Shown one piece after another: positions 1-9,414 of a stretch of DNA of 64,000 bases. The position numbers and the translations under genes are program-made. Under the pieces are notes generated by a model. That model made no database searches, was not told the DNA's origin, and saw nothing but the letters and a program-made list of their open reading frames with translations. Location of the stretch: NCBI GenBank assembly GCA_024275315.1, contig JAJRZK010000020.1, positions 1-64,000 of the forward strand, in the 5' to 3' direction. The number at the start of each line of letters is the position of its first letter. Position 1 is the first letter of the stretch. Source of the stretch: Nitrospirota bacterium (GTDB taxonomy: Bacteria; Nitrospinota_A; UBA7883).

Positions 1-768
1 GTGGTGGCCGGGCTGGCTGAAAAATCGCCGTGGCCGATCGAGTATGACGTGGAGCCTGTGCGCGGCATTCCCTTCGCCCGCAACAGGTCTGTGCGCATGG
101 CGGGGGATGTGGATTTTGTCGCGTTCATAGACGATGACGAGGTCGCCGATCCGCTGTGGCTGGACGAGTTGCTGGCGGCGCAACGTGACTATGGAGCCGG
201 AATAGTCCACGGGCCTGTGATCAACAGGTACGAGCCGGGGACCCCGGAGTGGTATATCAAAAGCGGCGTCGTGGAACAGAAAAGGTTCGCCACTGGTTCG
301 TCGCCACGCTGGGTGTGCACCAACAACGCATTGGTGCGGTCTTCGTTATTAATGCGGCTTGAAGGCCCTTTCCACGAGAGTTTCGCTTTGAGCGGCGGTT
401 CGGACGTTGACCTGTTTAAACGCCTCAGGGCCATGGGGGCCCGAAACGCCTGGGCGGACGAGGCGGTGGTGGAAGAGCTCATACCCACCAGCCGGGCGAC
501 TTTCGGCTGGGTACTGCGGCGGCAGTTTCGCATAGGCTCCGCGTTAACCATGATCAGCAAAAGGTTGGATGGCCGCATATGGCCTTTCACCTGTATAGCT
601 CTTGGAGTATTGCATATCTGCTACGGAGGAATTACCCTGCCCGCAGGCTTGATATTTGGCAGAGCGGGAATGGTAAAACCTGTCGCCAGGATTGCAAGAG
701 GCGTGGGAATGATCGCGGGAGTTTTCGGACTGCGCCACGATGAATACAAGAAAACCCACGGGAAATAG
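1..768 (+). CDS. Family 2 glycosyltransferase, 5' end cut by window
   Basis: A GT-A fold sugar transferase probably acting on surface polysaccharide at the inner face of the membrane. The acidic metal/sugar-nucleotide motif is visible as DFVAFIDDDEVADPLW near residue 38, followed by a typical acceptor region with an LSGGSDVDLFKRL segment near residue 130. The C-terminal part (about 190-240) is hydrophobic and could be membrane associated. The readable frame opens with GTG at base 1, but GT2 proteins normally have about 40-60 residues before this acidic motif including the first beta strand, so the true start is probably upstream of the window. It converges on the leftward gene at 826. The substrate cannot be told from sequence. 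Confidence 0.8.
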   Translation: MVAGLAEKSPWPIEYDVEPVRGIPFARNRSVRMAGDVDFVAFIDDDEVADPLWLDELLAAQRDYGAGIVHGPVINRYEPGTPEWYIKSGVVEQKRFATGSSPRWVCTNNALVRSSLLMRLEGPFHESFALSGGSDVDLFKRLRAMGARNAWADEAVVEELIPTSRATFGWVLRRQFRIGSALTMISKRLDGRIWPFTCIALGVLHICYGGITLPAGLIFGRAGMVKPVARIARGVGMIAGVFGLRHDEYKKTHGK

Positions 769-825
769 GCAAAACCTGCTCATAAAGCGCGGGTCGCCGT
801 AGGATCGCTAAAAAACTATCTCAAC

Positions 826-2562
826 CTAGTAGGTAAATACCCACGGGAACAGGGCGATAGGCCTCCTGCGTGGCGGGATTTGAAATTGCGTCGGGATATC
901 CGCAGGTAACAGATACGCTGTCTGGTTGTTGCCGTCCAATCTGATTGAGCGATCACCTTTACCGATGTTTACCACGCCGGAAACCTTCACGCCGTCGATA
1001 TAAAAAGGGATCTCCATACGTGCGCCATGTGGGGAATAGAGCCTGTACTTGCCGGGCCAGTAGTTATTGAACAAAGTTTCAGCGTCGCTTGAAATTTTCG
1101 CTCCGGTTACCAGCACGTTAGAAAATATCCTGACAAACGAGTTCAGAAAATATGGCCGGAGAATGTCTTTTAGCACCTCGGTCCTGAACGTTATAACCCA
1201 CACTTTCGGTTCACGGGCGAAGATCCGGTCCAGGCGGCCCAGGTCGCCCAGTTTTGCTTCGGCGCGGATGGCCCTGGTTCTGGGCGGGTCCCACCACATC
1301 CTTTTCGCCTGCTCCCGGTTGACGATCATTCCTATTGCGTCACAATACTTGTCCGTGACCCCGAGAAGGCTCTCTGCCTGCATAACGGTATAGTGTTGGA
1401 CGATATTGGAATGTTCCACAAAGCGCATGTTTCTCGCAAACGAGCCCGATAGAATAACCATGGCCAACAACATTACCCACGACCGCCTGTCGGATCGGCC
1501 TTTGAACAGCGCCATGATCGGCTCCGCGCTCCACAGGGCGACAAAAGGAATCGCCCATATAAAAATATAGGGCCATGGCTGGTTGTGGTTGAACACCAGG
1601 CTCACCGCCACCAAGCTGAAAACCCAGGCTATCCTTCTCGGCTCGCTCATTTTCCTGAACCCGATTCCTGCGATAATCCATCCAGTCACGCCCAATACGT
1701 ATGCGACCGGATTTCTCACTAAAGTCTGGGTTATGAAAACATGCAGGTAGTCAAAATGTGCGCCGCCCCTGGTGAGCAGGTATTTTGGAGATAGAAAAAC
1801 CCTGATTATCACATCATAAAATTGCAGCCCTTTAAAATAGAGGCCGTACGCGACAACCGCCGCGGCCCATCCGGTGGTGAAAGCCAGCGCTGTTTTAATG
1901 GCGGCTTTTTTGTCCCGGGTGGCAAATTCATTGACAACCAGCGCAACCCCCAAAGCTACGTTGAAATAGACTGATTTTTGAGTGGTCAGAAACGCCGCCA
2001 CTGAAAACAGGCCCGCCCAAGCGATCTTGCCCAGCGTCCGCTTTTCCATAGTTACCACCCAAAGGGCCAGCGAAGCGAAAAAAAGGGCCAGAGGCTCTGA
2101 GCGCACGCGGAAAATCCGCTCTATAAATGTCGAAAACGAAAGCGTTACACATATGATGAATATCGCCTCTTTTTTCCCGGCGCCGATGTTTCTGGATATG
2201 AAATAGACAATAACAAGCGTAAGAAAACCAAGCAGGGCCGTTTGCTCTCGGGCGACCAGCATGATATGAAACGAGCTTGACCCGATAAGGTGCGCTATTT
2301 TGTAGAAATATGCGTACATTACGGTCTTGGGTTCGTTTACACCATGATAGAACCCGTATTTGATGTAATACGCCATCCCTCCCTGTTGGAACTCGTCCAT
2401 GACAATAAGGGAGTTATAGGCAAGGAATAAAACAAGCCCACCTTTGGCCGCGAGGAAGATGGCCATAAACAGGGCAAGGAACCTGCCCGGTCCTTGGTTT
2501 GAACCGTTGGAACCGCGGGCGACGCCGGTGAATCCGCCCATCTTGTCGCCAGACGGATCCAC
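826..2562 (-). CDS. Polytopic membrane glycosyltransferase, GT39/ArnT-like
   Basis: A 578-residue integral membrane protein with about ten hydrophobic segments in the first 400 residues and a soluble C-terminal part. The first large loop holds the acidic stretch VMDEFQQGG after TM1, as in polyprenyl-phosphate-sugar dependent GT-C enzymes, where loop acidic residues are catalytic. A basic patch near residue 150 (RIFRVRSEPLAL) precedes a further transmembrane helix. It starts 9 nt after the nhaB stop on the same strand, so the two are probably co-transcribed. The sugar and acceptor (lipid A, glycoprotein or glycan) are unknown. The GT-C assignment is by overall architecture, not by a diagnostic motif. 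Confidence 0.6.
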   Translation of the reverse strand: MDPSGDKMGGFTGVARGSNGSNQGPGRFLALFMAIFLAAKGGLVLFLAYNSLIVMDEFQQGGMAYYIKYGFYHGVNEPKTVMYAYFYKIAHLIGSSSFHIMLVAREQTALLGFLTLVIVYFISRNIGAGKKEAIFIICVTLSFSTFIERIFRVRSEPLALFFASLALWVVTMEKRTLGKIAWAGLFSVAAFLTTQKSVYFNVALGVALVVNEFATRDKKAAIKTALAFTTGWAAAVVAYGLYFKGLQFYDVIIRVFLSPKYLLTRGGAHFDYLHVFITQTLVRNPVAYVLGVTGWIIAGIGFRKMSEPRRIAWVFSLVAVSLVFNHNQPWPYIFIWAIPFVALWSAEPIMALFKGRSDRRSWVMLLAMVILSGSFARNMRFVEHSNIVQHYTVMQAESLLGVTDKYCDAIGMIVNREQAKRMWWDPPRTRAIRAEAKLGDLGRLDRIFAREPKVWVITFRTEVLKDILRPYFLNSFVRIFSNVLVTGAKISSDAETLFNNYWPGKYRLYSPHGARMEIPFYIDGVKVSGVVNIGKGDRSIRLDGNNQTAYLLPADIPTQFQIPPRRRPIALFPWVFTY

Positions 2563-2571
2563 TTTTTTTCG

Positions 2572-4074
2572 CTACAGGATGAACATTACGGAAAGCAACC
2601 CGGTCAGGGTCATGCTGATAGTGTACGGCAGGGCCAGAATAACCATCCTCATGTATGAAAGCCGGATAAGCGCCGAAATTGCGGATGTAAGCAGAAACAA
2701 AAAGGCCGCCTGACCGTTGGGAGTGGCGACGCTTGGTATGTTTGTTCCCGTGTTGATTGCGACAGCGATATGATTAAACTGTTCCGGGCTTATAGCGCCT
2801 GCGTCAAAGGCCGCCTTGGCTTCGGAGATATAAATAGTCGCCACGAAAACATTGTCGCTGATCGCGGAAAGGAGGCCGTTCGCGATATAAAACGCCACAA
2901 GCTGGGAGTTTCCGCTAAATGACAGGGTCCAGTCTATTATGGGCGAAAAGAGGTGCTGTTCGTGGATTACGGTGACAATCGTGAAAAAAACCACCAGCAG
3001 AGCGGTGAAGGGGAGCGCCTCTTCGAACGCCTTGCCTATCTGGTGTTCCTCGGTGATTCCGTTAAAGGCTGTAAGAAGTATTATGACAGAAAGCCCAACC
3101 AGGCCCACTTCCGCCACATGAAGAGCGAGCGCGATTATGAGAAGGACTCCCACAACAGCCTGGGTGATAAGCCTGGCAGTGCCTTTGTCATCACGCTTCT
3201 CCACCTCGCCCCGGGAGAAATCCTCCAAAACCTTACGTACAGTGTCCGGCAGTTTTGCGCCATAGCCGAACCATTCCATTTTTTCCACCACAAAGCAGGT
3301 CGTAAGCCCTACAACGAGGACAGGCAAGGTTATGGGGAGCATCCTGACAAAAAACTCGCCAAAATGCCACCCCATGACATGGGCTATGAGCAGGTTTTGG
3401 GGTTCTCCAACGAGGGTCATAACTCCACCCAGCGCAGTGCCGACGGCTCCATGCATCGATATGTTTCTCAGGAAGCCGCGAAAACTTTCAAGATCCTGAG
3501 TGTGTTTTTCGCCTATATTGTTGTCATTGGAGTGGTCATGGGCTGATCCGTGTGACTCATGGCTCGACGCAAAGCGATGGTACACACTGAAAAATCCCAC
3601 CGCCACGGCGATAATGACAGCAGTCACAGTCAGCGCATCCAGAAAAGCCGAAAGGAACGCGCCGGAAAAGCAAAAAAGGAGCGAGAGAGCTATTTTTGAA
3701 CGTACCTTGATGACAAGGTTGCCAAACACAAACAGCAGAAACTCCTTCATAAAATAAATTCCCGCCACCATGAACATAAGCAACAAAATCACAGGGAAAT
3801 TGTGTAGCACCTCTTTGTACACTTCTTCCGGACGGGCCATTCCAAGAATTATCGATTCCATAGCCAACAAACCACCCGGCTGGAGCGGATAACATTTGAG
3901 CGCCATGGCCAGGGTGAATATAAATTCAGCCATAATCACCCAGCCGGTCAAAAATGGGCCGACCGTAGCAAGGAGAACAGGGTTCAGCAAAAGAAAAGTC
4001 AGAATACTGTAGATATACCACCTGGGCGAATGACCAAGGAAATTTTCTATAAATGCCGATCGAAGGTTAGCCAT
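2572..4074 (-). CDS. nhaB: Na+/H+ antiporter NhaB
   Basis: An inner-membrane sodium/proton antiporter that expels Na+ in exchange for H+ and helps pH and salt homeostasis. The N-terminus (NFLGHSP..WY) and the segment [20 protein letters not shown] near residue 50, then [19 protein letters not shown] and [20 protein letters not shown], are hallmark NhaB stretches. The length of 500 residues is normal for the family. A histidine-rich cytoplasmic loop (residues about 172-195, with SHGSAHDHS) lies between membrane segments. It is the first gene of a two-gene leftward unit with the polytopic glycosyltransferase 9 nt downstream. The 229 bp upstream (4075-4303) separate it from the divergent SDR gene and must hold both promoters. 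Confidence 0.93.
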   Translation of the reverse strand: MANLRSAFIENFLGHSPRWYIYSILTFLLLNPVLLATVGPFLTGWVIMAEFIFTLAMALKCYPLQPGGLLAMESIILGMARPEEVYKEVLHNFPVILLLMFMVAGIYFMKEFLLFVFGNLVIKVRSKIALSLLFCFSGAFLSAFLDALTVTAVIIAVAVGFFSVYHRFASSHESHGSAHDHSNDNNIGEKHTQDLESFRGFLRNISMHGAVGTALGGVMTLVGEPQNLLIAHVMGWHFGEFFVRMLPITLPVLVVGLTTCFVVEKMEWFGYGAKLPDTVRKVLEDFSRGEVEKRDDKGTARLITQAVVGVLLIIALALHVAEVGLVGLSVIILLTAFNGITEEHQIGKAFEEALPFTALLVVFFTIVTVIHEQHLFSPIIDWTLSFSGNSQLVAFYIANGLLSAISDNVFVATIYISEAKAAFDAGAISPEQFNHIAVAINTGTNIPSVATPNGQAAFLFLLTSAISALIRLSYMRMVILALPYTISMTLTGLLSVMFIL

Positions 4075-4303
4075 TAATCAATCCTTTACTAAAGAGCCAC
4101 AATTTCAGGGGTAACAAGTGGTCCCGGATGTTCCTGTCAAGCTTCAGAGGCGTCATACTCCTGCCATGGATAATGTACGCTATTTTTCATAGACATACAG
4201 CATACATATTAGCGGTGCGAAGGGCAATAGGTGGATGCTATTATAATGCGGGTGGACTATCACTATATAATTACATCAGAGCCAAATTCATTAAGTTAAA
4301 TAT

Positions 4304-5140
4304 ATGGAAAAGCGCCACAATAAAAGTGTTCTTATTACAGGCTGTTCTAGCGGCATTGGGCTGTGCGTTGCGCAAGGGTTGGCAGAGCGCGGCTATGATG
4401 TTATCGCCACCGCCCGCAAAGAGGAAGATGTCGCGACGCTCAAGTCTTCGGGGTTAAAATCTTTCAGGCTCGATTTGTCCGACGAAAAATCCATAGCGGC
4501 GGCAGTGTCTGCCACGCTCGATACGGCTGGAGGAGAAATATACGCCCTGTTCAACAACGGAGCATATGGTCTGCCCGGGGCTGTTGAAGACCTGAGCATT
4601 GAAGCGATGCGTGACCAGTTCGAAGTGAACGTGTTCGGAACCATGGCTCTGACGAATATGGTTATCCCGGTCATGCGAAACCAGGGGTATGGCCGGATTA
4701 TCCAAAACAGCTCCGTGCTGGGGTTTGCGGCGCTTCCCTTCAGGGGCGCCTACAATGCCAGCAAATTCGCGCTGGAGGGATTTTCCGACACTTTACGGCT
4801 GGAGCTTAAGGGGAGCGGCATATATGTTTCGATAATAGAGCCAGGCCCGATCACCAGCGAATTTCGCAAGAACGCCTATGGGGCTTTTAAAAGGTATATA
4901 GATCCGACCAACTCGGCCCATAAAAGTAAATACATGCAAATCGAAAAAAGGTTACGCGACCTGGACAGAGTGGATTCGTTCACGTTACCCCCGGAAGCCG
5001 TGCTTGGCAAGGTTATCCGGGCGTTGGAGAGCAGACGGCCGAAAATCAGGTATTATGTGACATTTCCCACTCATCTGCTTGGATTTTTACGCAGGGTTTT
5101 GCCTTTTGCGGCGCTGGATAGGATCCTTCAAAAGGGCTAA
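4304..5140 (+). CDS. Short-chain dehydrogenase/reductase
   Basis: A cytosolic NAD(P)-dependent oxidoreductase of the classical SDR family (278 residues). The cofactor motif TGCSSGIG lies at residues 12-19, the structural NNGAYG motif near 85 corresponds to NNAG, the catalytic Ser is in NSSVLGFAALP, and the active-site pair is in YNASK, followed by the usual EPGP (PG) motif. The C-terminus has a hydrophobic stretch ending LLGFLRRVLPF that may touch the membrane, as in SDRs acting on lipids or retinol-like substrates. The substrate is unknown. It is a single gene, divergent from nhaB, with 246 bp of non-coding DNA before the TPR gene. Confidence 0.88.
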   Translation: MEKRHNKSVLITGCSSGIGLCVAQGLAERGYDVIATARKEEDVATLKSSGLKSFRLDLSDEKSIAAAVSATLDTAGGEIYALFNNGAYGLPGAVEDLSIEAMRDQFEVNVFGTMALTNMVIPVMRNQGYGRIIQNSSVLGFAALPFRGAYNASKFALEGFSDTLRLELKGSGIYVSIIEPGPITSEFRKNAYGAFKRYIDPTNSAHKSKYMQIEKRLRDLDRVDSFTLPPEAVLGKVIRALESRRPKIRYYVTFPTHLLGFLRRVLPFAALDRILQKG

Positions 5141-5392
5141 AGGCCTGGCGGAATAACTCAATCCATGGTTACACAGTTCTCTTTGATCATAACCACAATT
5201 GAACGAAACTCCCGGGCGCCGGTAATTCGTGGTTTTTGTATTCAGTTGAAATATTTATCGCGTATAAAGTAGTATTGGGTCGTTTTTATAACTATGCAAC
5301 GCAGTGTCGGGTGTGGAATATTTATGCTTTTTGGATAATTGGCGAGTATAATATTTGTGCAACTTCAATGTGCTATTTTATGAGCGGTGACG

Positions 5393-6145
5393 ATGTCTGA
5401 TGAGATAAAAGGCGTATTTTACGAATCCAAAACCATGGAAGTGGGTACCATGGCCACCAAGCGTATTCACGACACCATGCATGACCTTCATTATTATTGT
5501 AAATCCAATTCTTCCGGCCAGATTGATATTTATTACCTGAAACCAGACGGAAGCCCCACGGCTATCGTTATGGAAACTATCGAGCGTGAAGAGTTCGACG
5601 CCAGGTTTAAGGATTGCTCAAATCATAAATGCGAATTGAAACCACTCTCCAAAGAGGAGAGGTTGGCGGAGGAAACCGTAACCAAGATAAACATCGGGCA
5701 ACAGCATCTCGACCGCAAAGAATTCAACGCGGCGGCTTATGAGTTCGGCCAGGCAACCAAAATGGATAAAGCCAACCTCCATGCGCACCTCGGCAAAGGC
5801 AAGGCGCATTTGGGCCTCGGCGAGGTTGACAAGGCCAAGGAATCTTTCCAGAAAATGTCAGAGATCGACACTCTCTACGACAAGGAGAACAAGCATATCT
5901 TTAATGAATATGGGATAGAACTCCGCCGCGGAAAGCTATATGACCTGGCCATAGAAAATTATAAGAAAGCCTTATCGATAGACAGCGAAGACGAAGCGCT
6001 TCATTTTAACATGGCGCGCGCCTACCAGGAGAGCGGTGACACCAAAGAAGCGGTGAAACACCTGGAAAAAGCGCTCGCCCTGAAACCGGATTTCGCAGAA
6101 GCGAAATCGCTTTACGGAGCCTTGACGAAAAAAGCTCTCGGTTGA
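5393..6145 (+). CDS. Tetratricopeptide-repeat protein
   Basis: A 250-residue soluble protein of unknown role. The first 90 residues are a mixed alpha/beta region containing a C-x4-C pair (CSNHKC). From about residue 100 onward there are three TPR units (for example AAYEFGQATKMDKANLHAHLGKG and the last SGDTKEAVKHLEKALALKPD), normally protein-protein docking surfaces. I use ATG 5393 rather than the in-frame GTG 5387, because the purine-rich GAGCGG is too close to the latter. A TATAAT box lies at 5347-5352. The last six codons overlap a duplicated copy of the neighbouring terminator (see 6122-6316). It converges on the CheY-like gene, so a signalling link is possible but only inferred. Confidence 0.8.
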   Translation: MSDEIKGVFYESKTMEVGTMATKRIHDTMHDLHYYCKSNSSGQIDIYYLKPDGSPTAIVMETIEREEFDARFKDCSNHKCELKPLSKEERLAEETVTKINIGQQHLDRKEFNAAAYEFGQATKMDKANLHAHLGKGKAHLGLGEVDKAKESFQKMSEIDTLYDKENKHIFNEYGIELRRGKLYDLAIENYKKALSIDSEDEALHFNMARAYQESGDTKEAVKHLEKALALKPDFAEAKSLYGALTKKALG

Positions 6146-6149
6146 GAGC
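6128..6149 (-). terminator. Second (duplicated) terminator copy
   Basis: On the minus strand a 6-bp perfect stem GGCTCTC/GAGAGC with AACC loop is followed by six T. It is the duplicate of the terminator at 6223-6244 and lies inside the last codons of the TPR gene. In the plus direction the hairpin lacks a T tract, so it would act only on leftward transcripts that escaped the first terminator. Confidence 0.6.
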
Positions 6150-6222
6150 CCTATTTCAACACACTGTTCAGCTTCTCCCAGGAACAGCCACGGTAAATGA
6201 CTTAACCACGTAATCGTTGATG

Positions 6223-6244
6223 AAAAAAGCTCTCGGTTGAGAGC
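6223..6244 (-). terminator. Rho-independent terminator of the CheY-like gene
   Basis: On the minus strand, directly after the regulator stop codon (6246-6248), GCTCTC-AACC-GAGAGC forms a perfect 6-bp stem with a four-base loop and is followed by TTTTTT. This is a compact textbook intrinsic terminator. Confidence 0.75.
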
Positions 6245-6245
6245 C

Positions 6246-6629
6246 TTATCTCAACACCTTGTTCAGCTTCTCTTCCAGAACCGCCGCGGTAAATGGCTTG
6301 ACTACGTAATCGTTAACACCGGCCTGGGCGGCGGCTACGATATTATCTTTCAGCGCTTCTGCGGTAACCATTATTATAGGCACTCCTTTGGTGGCCGGGT
6401 CTGCGCGAACGGCTTTTAACAATTCAAGCCCGCTCATCTGGGGCATGTTCCAATCCAGCAAAACAACATCATACTGATTTTGCTGGATCTTGGGCAATGC
6501 AGTAGTCCCGTCATCAGCTTCATCAACATTCTTGATCCCGAGCTGACCCAGAATGTTTTTTTCGATTTTCCTCATTGTAGCAAAATCATCGATGACTAAA
6601 ACACGCAAGTTCGGATCTATCTCACCCAT
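6246..6629 (-). CDS. CheY-like single-domain response regulator
   Basis: A 127-residue stand-alone receiver domain. The acidic pocket is D14-D15, the phosphoacceptor D59 lies in LLDWNMP, the switch Thr is T89 in IMVTAEA, and the invariant Lys is K111 in VVKPF. This spacing and the LDWNMP signature are closest to chemotaxis CheY, which binds the flagellar motor switch when phosphorylated by CheA. There is no output domain and no histidine kinase beside it. A chemoreceptor is encoded at 60987, so a chemotaxis role is plausible. The gene is single and ends at its own terminator, followed by a decayed copy of its own 3' end. Confidence 0.9.
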   Translation of the reverse strand: MGEIDPNLRVLVIDDFATMRKIEKNILGQLGIKNVDEADDGTTALPKIQQNQYDVVLLDWNMPQMSGLELLKAVRADPATKGVPIIMVTAEALKDNIVAAAQAGVNDYVVKPFTAAVLEEKLNKVLR

Positions 6630-7464
6630 TTCTCACCTATAAAAACTGATTTAGTAGCATGCATGATAGTGTATTGTGAATCCCGGATTAGTCAAGGCAA
6701 AACCTGCCTACAGCATAGTTTCATGATTTTTGCAAACCCATCAAACCGCCTATTTCCATGCATATACCTGGCGCCCTATCCGGCCACCTTACGCTTATCC
6801 GGGCGCCGCAGAATGATGGCTGTCAAAACCAGCATAGGCGGACGCCAAATCCGGAACCATTTTGTACAAAAAAGCATCGAAACCATTGAAACAAGCATCA
6901 TCATTGGGCCAGAACACGAATAGGGTAATCAGGTCACTGGGGTGCTATGGGGTAAGGGCTGTTGGTGGCGATAAAATAAATAAAGGTCACGGCAAAATGT
7001 TGAAACTTTCCATGCGCTTGAAAGCGGCGTCTCGGTTTGGGAGGGTGTCGGGGATGTCTGGAAAAGCTTGCGCCAAATATCGATGTGTCGCCGACTATAT
7101 GTCCAGTGGATCATAGAGAACCTGCTTTTATCAAAGATAACTTTTCCCGGGGAAAAGCCATATGTGACAAGGTAGAGCTTGAGTTTTTCAAACCACTTGC
7201 AAGCAAATTAGCAAAACTGCTTGCAGAGAAGACTTGGGCGGGATTTCCATTTATAAATTTCCTGTTGACCAATAATTCCGGCTAAAACGAGTTTCGAGGG
7301 GAAGGATGCATATAGCATGGTGAAGTGGTATAATTGGCTAAAGCGGATTTCGGGCGATTTGAGCGTTTAAGCTTAGGATAAGGGATTTAATGATAAAGAA
7401 CGCTTGAAGATGCTGTTCTTGTTAGCAGTAAATACACTGTCCAATCGATTAAGAGGAAAATAAA
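6630..7464. other. Intergenic region without a convincing gene (835 bp)
   Basis: I see no reliable gene here. Open frames of 60-90 codons exist on both strands but lack ribosome-binding sites, family motifs and coding-like composition. An inverted repeat TGCAAGCA/TGCTTGCA lies at 7198-7205 and 7218-7225 without a T tract. The stretch about 7040-7190 can be read as a short protein-like frame ending at a stop, possibly a decayed gene. The region presumably contains promoters for the regulator (left) and the cytochrome (right). Confidence 0.5.
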
Positions 7465-7824
7465 ATGAAAAAGATAGTCCTATTACCGCTCTTGGCCCTA
7501 CTATTTACCAGCGTAAATACGCTTGCCGACGTGGAAGCCGGCCAGAAGCTTTTCAAAGGTGGTGGAAAATGCAAAAACTGCCATAAAACCACAAGCAAAA
7601 AAAAGGTTGGTCCCGGTCTTGCCGGGGTGACTAAAAGAGCCTCGGAGGACTGGCTAAAAGCGTGGCTGAAAGATCCAAAAGCTGTCTGGACAGCTGATGA
7701 GGGATACACGGAAACCCTTAAAAAGGTTATGAAAAAAGAAGGCAAACCCAAACCATCCCACAAAACAAGACAGCTGTCAGATCAAGAAATAGCCGACCTT
7801 ATAGATTATCTAAAATCATTGTAG
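7465..7824 (+). CDS. Small periplasmic cytochrome c, class I type
   Basis: A 119-residue precursor. Residues 1-21 form a Sec signal peptide (MKKIVLLPLLALLFTS, cleavage near LADVEAG). The single haem-binding site CKNCH follows at about 37-41 in GGGKCKNCHKT. A Pro-Gly motif (KVGPGLAGV) typical of small class I cytochromes comes next, and the C-terminal helix is QEIADLIDYLKSL. The likely sixth ligand is a Met in the VMKKEGKP region, but this is not certain. It is lysine rich, so probably docks to an acidic partner. The start has an AGAGGAAAA ribosome site. It is a single gene closed by the terminator at 7851. Likely role: soluble electron carrier; partner unknown. Confidence 0.88.
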   Translation: MKKIVLLPLLALLFTSVNTLADVEAGQKLFKGGGKCKNCHKTTSKKKVGPGLAGVTKRASEDWLKAWLKDPKAVWTADEGYTETLKKVMKKEGKPKPSHKTRQLSDQEIADLIDYLKSL

Positions 7825-7850
7825 AAAGCTTTTACAGAAAAACATCACCG

Positions 7851-7885
7851 AGCCGGTCTCCTGTTGCGATGGAGTCCGGCTTTTT
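7851..7885 (+). terminator. Rho-independent terminator after cytochrome c gene
   Basis: AGCCGGTCTCC pairs with GGAGTCCGGCT (11-bp stem, one T/T mismatch) around a nine-base loop and is followed by five T. It lies 27 bp after the cytochrome stop codon. Confidence 0.85.
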
Positions 7886-7999
7886 GTATTCAGCCAGTGT
7901 ATCAAAACCAGTCCAACAGCTTCCGGCAAAACCGTATGCGCAAAGACCACAGTCCGCTCTTTATCGTGATGGATTTAAGCCAGACACTTATATGAATAA

Positions 8000-8086
8000 T
8001 GGTGCCGGAGGTCGGGATCGAACCGACACATGGTCGCCCATACGGAATTTTGAGTCCCGCGCGTCTACCAGTTCCACCACTCCGGC
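8000..8086 (-). tRNA. tRNA-Leu, anticodon CAA
   Basis: An 87-nt class II tRNA read on the minus strand, with encoded CCA. The acceptor stem pairs GCCGGAG with CTCCGGC; the anticodon stem CGGGA/TTCCG carries loop CTCAAAA with CAA at 8052-8050. A long variable arm and a GGTTCGATCC T-arm are present. It decodes UUG leucine codons. Confidence 0.95.
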
Positions 8087-8413
8087 GTAATTGTTTGTAG
8101 CCTCCTATTATATCCAGCCACGTCCGCCAGTCCAGAGTTCCTTTCAACAAAAAGCTCCTCACGGCAAAATCATCATGCAATGTCTCGAATAACCCCAAAA
8201 CCTCGGCCATCTCATCCGCGGAAACGCGGCGGGCAAAAAGTTCGCCTGTGCGACGGCCTGCCCTTTGAAGACAATCTTGCACCGGATAATTCATGCGCCA
8301 CACAAACAGGATATATGATGCGCTATCTACATTTCGGGCGAACTGTCTTGACAGTTATTGAGTAAATAGCTGACAATATGTGTTTTTCAAATAAACGTGA
8401 AATATAGAAGAAA
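8087..8413. other. Intergenic region with possible leftward gene remnant
   Basis: From 8303 leftward to the tRNA an open minus-strand frame has protein-like composition (for example ELFARRVSADEMAEVLGLF, amphipathic helix pattern), but it has no ribosome-binding site and runs without a stop straight through the tRNA. I treat it as a possible decayed gene end, not as a CDS. The tRNA promoter lies inside it. The remaining 110 bp before ilvE hold no recognisable element. Confidence 0.3.
8107..8134 (-). promoter_or_regulatory. Predicted sigma-70 promoter of tRNA-Leu(CAA)
   Basis: On the minus strand a perfect TATAAT (8112-8107) is preceded, after 16 bp, by TGGACT (8134-8129; four of six to consensus). 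Transcription would begin about 14 nt before the tRNA 5' end. Confidence 0.5.
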
Positions 8414-9343
8414 ATGAACGACGCTCCCCGATCTGAAAAAATATGGTTTGATGGGGAACTGGTGGACTGGGACAAGGCGAATGTCCACGTTCTGACGCAC
8501 TGCCTGCATTACGGGCTTGGTGTGTTCGAGGGTATCAGATGCTACGACACCGCAAATGGGCCGGCCGTCTTCAGGCTGGAGGATCACACTCACAGGCTTT
8601 TCGACTCGGCTAAAATAGTCAATATCAAAATCGGGTATTCCGAAAGTCAAATCAATGAAGCTATAAAGGAAACCATCCTCGCCAACAACCTGGGAAAATG
8701 CTATATACGCCCCATCGTATTTCTCGGCGATAACAAACGCGGCATCAACACCACAGGAGCCGATGTTCGCATGGCCATAGCCGTGTGGTCGTGGGGAGCC
8801 TATCTTGGAGAGGAGGCTCTGGCGAAGGGAATCAGGGTCAAGGTGTCCAGCTATACCCGTCATCATGAAAATATCTTCATGACGAAGGCGAAGGTGTGCG
8901 GAGCTTATGTCAACTCTATCATGGCCAAGCACGAGGCGGTAAGCTCCGGTTTCGATGAGGCGCTGTTGCTGGATCCATCCGGACACGTGGCCGAGGGGTC
9001 CGGCGAAAATATTTTTATAGTACGAAACGGCAGGCTCAAGACCCCGCCGCTCACTTCAGTGCTCGAAGGGATAACCCGCGACTCCATCATGAAGATCGCC
9101 CATGATATGGGTCTGGAGGTCGAGGAACAGTACTTTAGCAGGGATGAGGTATATATCGCCGAGGAGGCCTTTTTTACAGGCACAGCGGCGGAACTTACGC
9201 CCATCAGATCGCTTGACGACAGGATATTGGGTGATAACGGAATCGGTCCGATAACTGCAAAGCTACAGAAGGCTTATTTCGAAATTATACACGGGAAAAA
9301 TCCGAATTATTCAAAATGGCTTAGTTACCTCAAACAAGCTTGA
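8414..9343 (+). CDS. ilvE: Branched-chain amino acid aminotransferase
   Basis: A PLP-dependent class IV aminotransferase that interconverts Leu, Ile and Val with their 2-oxo acids using glutamate/2-oxoglutarate, in the cytosol. Diagnostic segments are the N-terminal HYGLGVFEGIRCY, the catalytic lysine in the TKAKVCGAYVNS segment, and the PLP-phosphate binding EGSGENIF and GITRDSI stretches. The length of 309 residues matches bacterial IlvE. A weak AGAAG ribosome site precedes ATG. No other branched-chain biosynthesis gene is adjacent; the next gene (FmdB type) starts 71 nt later on the same strand. Confidence 0.95.
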   Translation: MNDAPRSEKIWFDGELVDWDKANVHVLTHCLHYGLGVFEGIRCYDTANGPAVFRLEDHTHRLFDSAKIVNIKIGYSESQINEAIKETILANNLGKCYIRPIVFLGDNKRGINTTGADVRMAIAVWSWGAYLGEEALAKGIRVKVSSYTRHHENIFMTKAKVCGAYVNSIMAKHEAVSSGFDEALLLDPSGHVAEGSGENIFIVRNGRLKTPPLTSVLEGITRDSIMKIAHDMGLEVEEQYFSRDEVYIAEEAFFTGTAAELTPIRSLDDRILGDNGIGPITAKLQKAYFEIIHGKNPNYSKWLSYLKQA

Positions 9344-9414
9344 CAACGCCCCGCTCCGTTTTATATTTGTATGGAAACTGGAAATGGACGTTTTTTTGGG
9401 AAGTTTATATAAAA

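Larger units (their letters stand above)
6122..6316. repeat. 95-bp imperfect tandem duplication of response-regulator tail plus terminator
   Basis: Two direct copies with a 95-base period start at 6122 and 6217. Each holds an A6 tract, the perfect stem GCTCTC/GAGAGC, then the last about 22 codons of the response-regulator gene read on the minus strand. The right copy is the functional gene end. The left copy is a decayed remnant: it shows several third-position changes and a one-base deletion that shifts the frame and gives an early TGA. The left copy is also used in the opposite direction as the last codons of the TPR gene. No other part of the regulator gene is duplicated. Confidence 0.85.

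Noticed and set aside
7902-8303. Minus-strand frame of 133 codons spanning tRNA-Leu(CAA)
   Set aside because: Reads through a clear tRNA and lacks a ribosome site. Only its upstream half looks protein-like, so it is noted as a possible remnant.
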